From positions 1 through 30,000 of the forward strand of contig JADMLA020000022.1 of assembly GCA_015482705.2 (NCBI GenBank): a DNA stretch of 30,000 nucleotides, written 5' to 3'. The DNA is from Prosthecochloris sp. Lineage in GTDB: Bacteria > Bacteroidota > Chlorobiia > Chlorobiales > Chlorobiaceae. Shown piece after piece: positions 23,646 through 30,000 of the stretch (within the stretch, counting starts at the first letter, position 1; each line of letters opens with the position of its first letter). The position numbers and the translations under genes were made by a program. Below the pieces are notes generated by a model. It did no database searches. It was not told the DNA's origin and saw only the letters and a list, made by a program, of their open reading frames with translations.

Positions 23646-23680
23646 AATTTAAGTTTAAATAGTTGTGAACGTCCCCTAAT
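23646..23680 (+). repeat. Right terminal inverted repeat
   Basis: Ends GTTGTGAACGTCCCCTAAT, the inverse of the left repeat at 22577-22609, with one extra G:C pair in the G-run and one extra base in the AT-rich half. It ends 16 bp before the bshA start codon. Confidence 0.8.
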
Positions 23681-23696
23681 TTTTTAACTGTTGATC

Positions 23697-24842
23697 ATGA
23701 AAATAGGTATTTCCTGTCACCATACATATGGCGGTAGTGGCGCGGTGGCTACCGAGTTGGGTAAGGCTCTTGCTGATCGGGGGCATATCGTGCATTTTAT
23801 CAATCGCTCGGCACCGTTTCGGCTGGGAACCTTCTCGAAAAATATCTTTTACCATGAAGTCGAAGCCGTACACTATCCGGTTTTCGAATGCCCCTTTTAT
23901 TCACTTGCTCTTGCAACGAAGATTGCCGAGGTGGCGACCTACGAGAAACTCGATGTCGTGCATGCGCACTATGCTATTCCCCATGCGCTCAGCGCAATGC
24001 TTGCTCGTCAGATGCTTGAAGAGTCATGCTCGGATGCAAGATGTTTCAGGCTGGCAACGACTCTGCATGGTACCGACATTACCGTGGTTGGTGCGGATAG
24101 CAGTATGCATGGTGCAGTAAGGCTTGCTATCAATAAATCCGATGGAGTGACTGCCGTTTCGGAATTTCTCAGAAAGGAAACCGTAAGGCTCTTCGATCCG
24201 AGAGTCGAGGTTGAGGTTATCCCTAATTTTGTCGATACGGAGCTGTTTTACCGCTTGCCGCGTACCAAAGAAATTCGTGAACAACTCGAGCTTGACAGTG
24301 AAAAGGTCTGCATTCATATTTCCAACTTCAGACCGGTCAAACGGATTCGCGATGTATTGAAGACTTTTTATACGCTTGTACAGCATGTGCCTGCAACCCT
24401 GCTGCTTGTTGGTGACGGTCCGGAAAGAAGTGAGGCCGAAGTCTGGGTCAGGGAAAACGGTATCGCAGAACACGTTCGGTTCCTCGGCAAGATCGATGAT
24501 ATCGTTCCATTACTTTCCGTTTCCGACTTGATGCTCATGCCGAGCGGGGGTGAATCGTTCGGCCTCGCCGCTCTTGAAGCCATGGCTTGTGGTGTGCCGG
24601 TTATAGTGACGAACATGGGTGGTTTTCCGGAGTTTATCGGAAACGGTAAACATGGATTCCTCGTCGAACTCGGTAATGTCGGTCGAATGTCGGAAAAAGC
24701 CCTTGAGCTGCTTTCCGATGAGAAAAAGTGGGATGGCTTTTCGAAAAACTGTGTGGAACAGGCTCGCAAATACCATGTTTCCAGGCTTGTCGAACAGTAT
24801 GAAGCGTTTTACACTCGGCTAGTTGAAGAGAAGAGAGGCTAG
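23697..24842 (+). CDS. bshA: BshA-type glycosyltransferase (N-acetylglucosaminyl L-malate synthase)
   Basis: This 381-residue GT4-family enzyme would join N-acetylglucosamine from its UDP form to L-malate, the first step of bacillithiol synthesis. Typical BshA motifs: HTYGGSGAVATELGKALADRG at the N-terminus, HAHYAIPHALSAMLARQML, TTLHGTDITVVGADSS, VTAVSEFLRKET and VIPNFVDTE. The GT4 donor-site segment SGGESFGLAALEAMACGVPV is intact with its paired glutamates. The frame begins at a TTG at 23691, but the ATG at 23697 (MKIGISCHHTYGG) fits the family. No Shine-Dalgarno is present. Chlorobi make a methylated bacillithiol, which fits this gene. No other bsh gene lies nearby. Confidence 0.9.
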   Translation: MKIGISCHHTYGGSGAVATELGKALADRGHIVHFINRSAPFRLGTFSKNIFYHEVEAVHYPVFECPFYSLALATKIAEVATYEKLDVVHAHYAIPHALSAMLARQMLEESCSDARCFRLATTLHGTDITVVGADSSMHGAVRLAINKSDGVTAVSEFLRKETVRLFDPRVEVEVIPNFVDTELFYRLPRTKEIREQLELDSEKVCIHISNFRPVKRIRDVLKTFYTLVQHVPATLLLVGDGPERSEAEVWVRENGIAEHVRFLGKIDDIVPLLSVSDLMLMPSGGESFGLAALEAMACGVPVIVTNMGGFPEFIGNGKHGFLVELGNVGRMSEKALELLSDEKKWDGFSKNCVEQARKYHVSRLVEQYEAFYTRLVEEKRG

Positions 24843-25004
24843 GGGAAAAAAGGCATAAGTTAGAGGGTAAAGGTCAAAAGGGGAGACGTATTGCATTGCG
24901 ACGAACAACGATTTTTTTTCAGTTGTGGCTTGCTGTGGACTGGTTGTTTGTTTCCTTGGCAGGTTATAGCTTGAAGCCTGAGTGAATTGCAATAAGCTCT
25001 CCGA

Positions 25005-26033
25005 TCAGTATCTCTTTGTCGGGAGGAGAACGGTCCGGTAATTCTCCAGGTCTTCAAGTACTTTTCCGGTTCCCCGTGCAACGGCGGTCAACGGGTCTTC
25101 GCTGATGTGAACGGCAAGTTTCGTTTCATCATGAATTTTCTTGTCGAGATCCTTGATGAGCGCGCCGCCTCCAGCAAGAAACAGTCCTCTGTCGAGAACG
25201 TCAGCCGACAACTCGGGTTTGGTTACCTCAAGGCATTTCTTGATCGAGTTGATAATCTGGCTGATTGGCGTTGTAATTGCTTCTCGTATGGTTGGAGAGT
25301 TGACTTCACGTTCTTCGGGAAGAGCGGTGACGAGGTTACGGCCCCTCACAGTCATGGTCAGCTCTTTATCGAGCTTGTTTGCCGATGCAATACGTATTTT
25401 AACTTCTTCAGCTGTTCTTTCTCCGATAGCGAGGTTGTAAGCCTTTCGGAAATGCCGCATAATTGAGTTGGTGATGTCGGTCCCTGCTACACGAAGCGAT
25501 TCACCCGAAGCTATGCCACCAAGCGAAATTACCGCAATTTCAGTTGTTCCGCCGCCGATATCCACAACCATGTTCCCCATGGGTTCCTTGACATCGAGGC
25601 CAATACCGATCGCTGCTGCCATCGGCTCGGCAACAAGGTAGACTTCCTTGGCTCCTATATGCTCCGCAGAGTCACGAACAGCTCTTTTTTCCACTTCGGT
25701 AATGCCTGACGGGATTCCGATAACCATTCTACGGATACCAAACGAGAACTGGCTTTTGGTTTTTTTGATCAAACCTTTTATCAGTTCTTCGGTGGCTTCG
25801 TAATCGGCTATGACTCCGTTGGCAAGCGGTTTGATAGTGACAATTCCTGGATGTGTTTTTTCATGCATCAGAAGGGCATCCTGCCCTATAGCGACGACTT
25901 TGCCGGTACTGCGTTCCCTGGCGACAATTGAGGGTTCGTTCAGTACTACACCTTTATCACGAATAAAAACAAGTGTGTTTGCTGTCCCAAGATCTACGGC
26001 AATGTCTCTGAATAGATAACCAAAAAAGCTCAT
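25005..26033 (-). CDS. mreB: Rod shape-determining protein MreB
   Basis: This 342-residue bacterial actin forms membrane-associated filaments that guide lateral cell-wall synthesis. Actin-fold ATP-binding motifs are intact: phosphate-1 AVDLGTANTLVF (near residue 12), phosphate-2 VVDIGGGTTEIAV (near 158) and adenosine motif FLAGGGALIKDLD (near 288). The N-terminal MSFFGYLF is a possible short amphipathic membrane-binding segment. Length is normal. No mreC or mreD follows within the window; the downstream neighbour on the right-to-left path is the convergent bshA. Confidence 0.96.
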   Translation of the reverse strand: MSFFGYLFRDIAVDLGTANTLVFIRDKGVVLNEPSIVARERSTGKVVAIGQDALLMHEKTHPGIVTIKPLANGVIADYEATEELIKGLIKKTKSQFSFGIRRMVIGIPSGITEVEKRAVRDSAEHIGAKEVYLVAEPMAAAIGIGLDVKEPMGNMVVDIGGGTTEIAVISLGGIASGESLRVAGTDITNSIMRHFRKAYNLAIGERTAEEVKIRIASANKLDKELTMTVRGRNLVTALPEEREVNSPTIREAITTPISQIINSIKKCLEVTKPELSADVLDRGLFLAGGGALIKDLDKKIHDETKLAVHISEDPLTAVARGTGKVLEDLENYRTVLLPTKRY

Positions 26034-26293
26034 GTCTGTCCTGAATGTAATGTGTCTATGGTGTCGCTGTGCCTTGAAAAAAGGCTGTCGGGAAGGCGTT
26101 TTCCATCGCTTTCACTGAAGAGGTAAGGTAGGTAATGGAACAATTTTTTCAAATGAAAATCGTTGAAGAACTCTGAGTTTTTTCCAGGTATGATGCTGCT
26201 TTCGGAATGTGGGGGTGTGTTTCTTTAAATCACCTGTTTGTTTACATTAGGTGGAAAGATCTGTATTTATGAATTATCTAAAAGAACTGTGCC
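26034..26293. other. Divergent promoter region between mreB and hisD
   Basis: This 260-bp gap must carry promoters for both genes. On the plus strand TTTACA (26241-26246) and TATTTA (26264-26269) are 17 bp apart, a weak candidate for hisD. No hairpin or leader peptide of a histidine-attenuation type was seen. Confidence 0.35.
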
Positions 26294-27586
26294 GTGTTAA
26301 GGTTGTTTACCTATGCCGAAGAAAAGTCGGAGCTGCAGCGTCACCTCAGTCGTAGTGTTACATTCGAGCCTGAAGTCCGGGAAGTGGTCCAGGAAATTCT
26401 GAGAAATATTGAAACAGGTGGTGATAGAGCGCTTTTTGAGTACACCGAGAAATTCCAGGGCTTCATGCCGGGAGAGATTACCGTTTCGGCGGATCTGATC
26501 GAGGATGCATATCGAAGCGCCGACAGGGACTTCATTGCCATTCTCGAAGAGGCATATTGCAACATAACCGCGTTTCATAAGCATGAGTCTGAGAAAAGTT
26601 TTTTCTGTGAGGGTGAAAACGGTGTTATTCTCGGCCAGAGGGTGACTCCACTCGAGAGGGTTATGCTCTATGTGCCGGGCGGAAAAGCAGCCTATCCTTC
26701 TTCTCTTCTCATGAATGTCGCTCCAGCTCAGGTTGCTGGCGTTCAAGAAATATTCTTGACAACACCATGCGACAGTGAAGGCAGGGTGAGTTCTCATATC
26801 CTTGCGGCAGCTCATGTTGCAGGAATCGATACGATATACAAGTTCGGTGGTGCACAGGCGGTTGCGGCTTTTGCGTTTGGCACTGAACGTGTGCCGAAAG
26901 TCGACAAGATCACCGGGCCGGGCAACAAATACGTCGCTCTGGCGAAAAAAGAGGTTTTCGGTCATGTTTCCATAGACAGCATTGCCGGGCCTTCCGAGGT
27001 GGTTGTAATTGCCGATGATTCGGCGGATCCAGAGTTTATCGTGCTCGATCTTTTTGCACAGTCCGAACATGATCCTGACGCTTCATCGGTTTTGATCACC
27101 GACTCGGCAGCGCTTGCGACAGCTGTTACATCTCTGGCGAACGAAAAGATCTCTACAATGCAGCGGGCCAGCATTATTCAAGAGGCTTTGGCGGCAAACG
27201 GTGCGATTGTTTTAACCAAGGATATTCGTGAAGCATGTGAGGTTTCAAACATAATCGCACCGGAACATCTCGAGCTGCATGTTCGTGACAGCTGGGAAAT
27301 ACTTCCTGACTTGAAGCATGCCGGTGCGATCTTTATGGGGAGTTATTCCTGCGAATCGGTGGGCGATTATTTTGCCGGCCCGAACCATACTCTTCCGACT
27401 AACGGAACCGCCCGTTTCTTTTCACCGCTTTCCGTTCGTGATTTTATCAAACATACCTCTCTTATCTCTTATTCTAAAGAGCAGCTTGGTTTGTCGGGTG
27501 AAAAAATTGCGCAATTTGCCGATCATGAAAATCTTCAGGCCCATGCCGAGGCGGTCAGAGCCAGGCTGAGAAAGCTTGGCCGATAG
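26294..27586 (+). CDS. hisD: Histidinol dehydrogenase
   Basis: This 430-residue zinc enzyme carries out the last two oxidations of histidine synthesis (L-histidinol to L-histidine, two NAD). Seen: VMLYVPGGKAAYPSSLLMN, DKITGPGNKYVALAKKEVFG, IAGPSEVVVIAD, the zinc-ligand region AQSEHDPDA, the catalytic PEHLELH, and YSCESVGDYFAGPNHTLPT. The C-terminal HAEAVRARL supplies the last usual histidine. The start is taken as GTG 26294; a TTG at 26303 is an alternative, and neither has a good ribosome binding site. No other his genes are adjacent; queA follows 23 bp later. Confidence 0.95.
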   Translation: MLRLFTYAEEKSELQRHLSRSVTFEPEVREVVQEILRNIETGGDRALFEYTEKFQGFMPGEITVSADLIEDAYRSADRDFIAILEEAYCNITAFHKHESEKSFFCEGENGVILGQRVTPLERVMLYVPGGKAAYPSSLLMNVAPAQVAGVQEIFLTTPCDSEGRVSSHILAAAHVAGIDTIYKFGGAQAVAAFAFGTERVPKVDKITGPGNKYVALAKKEVFGHVSIDSIAGPSEVVVIADDSADPEFIVLDLFAQSEHDPDASSVLITDSAALATAVTSLANEKISTMQRASIIQEALAANGAIVLTKDIREACEVSNIIAPEHLELHVRDSWEILPDLKHAGAIFMGSYSCESVGDYFAGPNHTLPTNGTARFFSPLSVRDFIKHTSLISYSKEQLGLSGEKIAQFADHENLQAHAEAVRARLRKLGR

Positions 27587-27609
27587 AGGTTCATCGAGGC
27601 GAATACCGT

Positions 27610-28638
27610 ATGATGAAAGTCAGTGATTACGATTATGAACTGCCTCAGAGCAGTATAGCGATCTATCCTCCAACAGATCGTGGAACAACCAGGCTCGAGG
27701 TGCTGCACCGTACTACAGGGAGTATACTGCATGCTGCGTATGCTGAACTCGGTCGCTTTATCGAGCCGGGTGATCTTCTTGTTCTCAACAACAGCAGAGT
27801 GGTTCAGGCCCGATTGTTCGCCCAAAAAACAACCGGAGCGAAAGTTGAGCTTGTTTTGCTCGAAAAGCATGATGACTGTCAGGATCTGGTAATGTACCGG
27901 GGACGGTTGAAGCCAGGAGACGTGCTGCTTGTCCATGGGAATAAGCTGCTGGTTTCGGCTGTAGAAGGAGAGGGGGTTGCAAGAGTGGTCTGCCAGGATG
28001 GGAGAAGTGTGCCGGATTTTTTTGCTGATTATGGCGATGTGCCTATTCCGCCTTATCTGAAAAGGGCTGCCGAGGAGGTTGACCGTGAGCGTTATCAGAC
28101 GGTTTTTGCAGAAATACCGGGTTCGGTTGCCGCACCGACCGCTTCGCTGAACATGACCCGTGAGCTGCTCGATTCTCTTGAGGAAAAGGGTGTTGTTTTT
28201 GCTTACGTCACCCTTCATGTCGGGCTCGGTACGTTTCTGCCTATCAGAGGTGATGATCTGGATTCGCATGTCATGCACCGGGAGTACTACTGCATACCCG
28301 CCGACACTGTAAGAAAGATCCGTGAAACAAAAGGAAAGAAAAAAAAAGTGGTGGCAGTTGGAACCACGGTGACCCGTTCGCTTGAACATGCCGCTTCGTT
28401 GATCGAGCAGCAACAATCACCCGGAGAAATTACCGGTGAAGCAGACATCTTTATCTATCCGGGCTACTCTTTCAGGGTTATCGACGGCCTTGTTACCAAT
28501 TACCATGCACCCCGATCCACAGTTCTGATGCTTACCGCGGCTTTTGCAGGGTGGGAAAATCTGAAGCATGCTTACGAAGAGGCTCTTGTCAGAGACTATA
28601 GGTTTCTCAGCTATGGTGACAGTATGCTGATAGTGTAG
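27610..28638 (+). CDS. queA: S-adenosylmethionine:tRNA ribosyltransferase-isomerase
   Basis: This 342-residue enzyme transfers and isomerises the ribose of S-adenosylmethionine onto 7-aminomethyl-deazaguanine in tRNA, making epoxyqueuosine. Family motifs: DYDYELPQSSIAIYPPTDRG at the start, GDLLVLNNSRVVQARLFAQK, IPPYLKRAAEEVDRERYQTVFA, GSVAAPTASLN and THLHVG-type TLHVGLGTFLPIR, and the C-terminal YHAPRSTVLMLTAAFAG. It is complete and of normal length. Two adjacent ATGs (27610, 27613) are possible starts. The short gap to hisD suggests co-transcription. Confidence 0.96.
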   Translation: MMKVSDYDYELPQSSIAIYPPTDRGTTRLEVLHRTTGSILHAAYAELGRFIEPGDLLVLNNSRVVQARLFAQKTTGAKVELVLLEKHDDCQDLVMYRGRLKPGDVLLVHGNKLLVSAVEGEGVARVVCQDGRSVPDFFADYGDVPIPPYLKRAAEEVDRERYQTVFAEIPGSVAAPTASLNMTRELLDSLEEKGVVFAYVTLHVGLGTFLPIRGDDLDSHVMHREYYCIPADTVRKIRETKGKKKKVVAVGTTVTRSLEHAASLIEQQQSPGEITGEADIFIYPGYSFRVIDGLVTNYHAPRSTVLMLTAAFAGWENLKHAYEEALVRDYRFLSYGDSMLIV

Positions 28639-28973
28639 GAAATCTCGAATAGCCAGCAGTAATGTTCGGCCACACCGTTGTACGGTGCCCGGAATACTCA
28701 TGTACTTCTGTCCGCTCCGGTTCCTGTTTTTCGCTCGCCTTGCCCTCGAACTTTTCTCAACGGTTATTTTCAAGCTTGGACTCTGTCCAACGATCTTGCC
28801 GCTTCGTTAACCGTAGCCAATCATTGAACTCGTTCGTCTTACATCGTAATTGTTTTTTTTAAAGAAGTATACTAACTTTACAGCTTTGCCCGCCTCAAAG
28901 CGGGACGCTATCCTTCCTTTTTGTTAGAACACGATTTTCAAAAGCATAAAAAAATCACAAGGAGAACGACGTA
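28639..28973 (+). other. Gene-free leader region upstream of acnB
   Basis: No gene is supported in these 335 bp. Near the queA end CACCGT (28673-28678) pairs with ACGGTG (28682-28687), too short and without a T-run to be a firm terminator. A consensus-like TATACT (28868-28873) could be a -10 element, but no -35 was found. Two mutually exclusive hairpins follow at 28884-28904. AAGGAG (28959-28964) is the acnB ribosome binding site. Confidence 0.4.
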
Positions 28974-30000
28974 ATGGGTCTTATACAAGAATATCGGGCA
29001 CACACGGATGAGAGGGCGCAGAACGGTATTCCGCCACTTCCTTTGACTGCGGATCAGGCACGTGAATTGATCGAGCTGTTGCAGCAGGATCCAGTAGAGG
29101 ACCAGGATTATCTGCTGACACTTTTCCGCGAGCATGTCAGTCCCGGGGTTGATGACGCGGCATTCGAAAAAGCGGCATTTCTGGATCGCGTTGTTAACGG
29201 TGATGCGACGTGTGCCGTGATTTCCGCGGTTGACGCGGTTAACATTCTCGGGACCATGCTTGGAGGGTATAACGTCAAGCCTCTGGTCGATGCCTTGTCG
29301 CATGATGATGGCGACGTTGCTTCCGCAGCTGCTGAAATGCTCAAAAAGACCCTTTTGGTCTATGAGTCGTTCGATGCGGTTGCAGAACTCGCCAAGTCGA
29401 ACAGTTTTGCGAAAGAGGTCATGGAATCATGGGCCAATGCAGAGTGGTTTGAAACGAAGCCAGCCATTCCGGAAAAAATGACACTGACGGTTTTCAAAGT
29501 ACCCGGCGAAACAAATACAGATGATCTTTCTCCTGCAAGTGAAGCGTTTACAAGAAGTGATATTCCGTTACATGCATTGAGTATGCTGCGCTCAAAAATG
29601 GAAGATCCTATCGGGACTATCGCCGAGCTTAAGAAAAAAGGCAATCCTGTTGCTTTTGTCGGTGATGTCGTCGGTACCGGTTCAAGCAGAAAATCAGGCA
29701 TCAATTCTGTTCAGTGGCATATCGGTGAAGATATTCCTGCCGTGCCGAACAAACGTACAGGCGGTGTTGTTATCGGCGGTATCATTGCCCCTATCTTTTT
29801 CAATACAGCTGAAGATTCAGGTGCTCTTCCGATCCAGACCGATGTCACTGCCATGGAGACGGGGGATGTCGTTGAGCTTTATCCTTACGAAGGAAAAATT
29901 GAAAAAGACGGTACTGTTATCGCTGAGTTCAAACTCGAGCCCAACACTCTTGGTGATGAAGTGAGAGCCGGCGGAAGAATTCCTCTGATCATCGGCCGGA
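28974..30000 (+). CDS. acnB: Aconitate hydratase B, 5' part (runs off window)
   Basis: The frame is open from ATG 28974 to the window end, giving the first 342 residues of a protein usually near 850. The N-terminal helical domain (GLIQEYRAHTDERA, PLTADQARELIELLQ) and the following swivel domain (VPGETNTDDLSPASEAF, FVGDVVGTGSSRKSGINSVQW, GGVVIGGIIAPIFFNTAEDSG) are characteristic of AcnB and not AcnA. The iron-sulfur cluster cysteines lie beyond the edge. Aconitase interconverts citrate and isocitrate; in green sulfur bacteria it serves the reductive TCA cycle. A good ribosome binding site AAGGAG lies 9 nt before the start. Confidence 0.95.
   Translation, partial: MGLIQEYRAHTDERAQNGIPPLPLTADQARELIELLQQDPVEDQDYLLTLFREHVSPGVDDAAFEKAAFLDRVVNGDATCAVISAVDAVNILGTMLGGYNVKPLVDALSHDDGDVASAAAEMLKKTLLVYESFDAVAELAKSNSFAKEVMESWANAEWFETKPAIPEKMTLTVFKVPGETNTDDLSPASEAFTRSDIPLHALSMLRSKMEDPIGTIAELKKKGNPVAFVGDVVGTGSSRKSGINSVQWHIGEDIPAVPNKRTGGVVIGGIIAPIFFNTAEDSGALPIQTDVTAMETGDVVELYPYEGKIEKDGTVIAEFKLEPNTLGDEVRAGGRIPLIIGR

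Larger units (their letters stand above)
22577..23680 (+). mobile_element. RAYT (REP-associated tyrosine transposase) element with terminal inverted repeats
   Basis: A single Y1-type transposase gene is bounded by inverted repeats of 33 and 35 bp whose outer half reads TTAGGG(G)ACGTTCACAAC. The repeats align over 34-35 columns with one mismatch and two single-base gaps. No target-site duplication is seen, as expected for HUH enzymes. The element occupies the divergent region between the methionine adenosyltransferase gene and bshA. Its boundaries are inferred from the repeats. Confidence 0.75.

Overview
The window looks like a chromosome segment of a green sulfur bacterium (Chlorobiaceae, perhaps near Prosthecochloris or Chlorobaculum). 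The main evidence is a complete sat-aprBA-qmoABC dissimilatory sulfite-oxidation cassette. It sits beside DsrE-family proteins, a bacillithiol-type glycosyltransferase (BshA), AcnB aconitase (used in the reductive TCA cycle) and ordinary housekeeping genes, at moderate G+C. The genus is an inference; the family-level call rests on gene content and protein signatures recognised by eye.

Layout. Positions 1-162 hold the 3' end of a DsrE-like gene. Positions 493-9218 (+) hold sat, aprB, aprA, qmoA, qmoB and qmoC. Together these oxidise sulfite with AMP to APS, pass the electrons through the membrane Qmo complex to the quinone pool, and make ATP plus sulfate from APS and pyrophosphate. A clean terminator follows at 9258. 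Positions 9284-11185 form a small accessory patch: a cysteine-rich 95-residue protein (-), a YkgJ-like cysteine-cluster protein (+) and a second DsrE-family protein (-).

Positions 11368-17833 are housekeeping: mutS2, then pgsA-pgpA for phosphatidylglycerol synthesis (+), dxs for isoprenoid precursors (-, overlapping the pgpA 3' end) and a YjbQ/UPF0047 protein (-). Positions 18115-21186 hold a PagL-like outer-membrane barrel protein, a VOC-fold protein, and a DinB-like gene overlapping a Bcr/CflA-type MFS exporter. Positions 21236-22450 (-) encode an archaeal-type methionine adenosyltransferase.

Positions 22577-23680 are a mobile element: one Y1/HUH REP-associated transposase flanked by imperfect inverted repeats of about 34 bp. 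It lies in the divergent intergenic region between the methionine adenosyltransferase gene and bshA and ends 16 bp before the bshA start codon. Positions 25005-30000 hold mreB (-), hisD-queA (+) and the 5' part of acnB (+), which runs off the window.

No rRNA, tRNA, CRISPR array or prophage was seen. No wholly new multi-gene system was evident. The most unusual points are the transposase element at the bshA promoter, the cysteine-rich genes beside qmoC, the archaeal-type SAM synthetase, and the structured gaps inside the apr-qmo operon.
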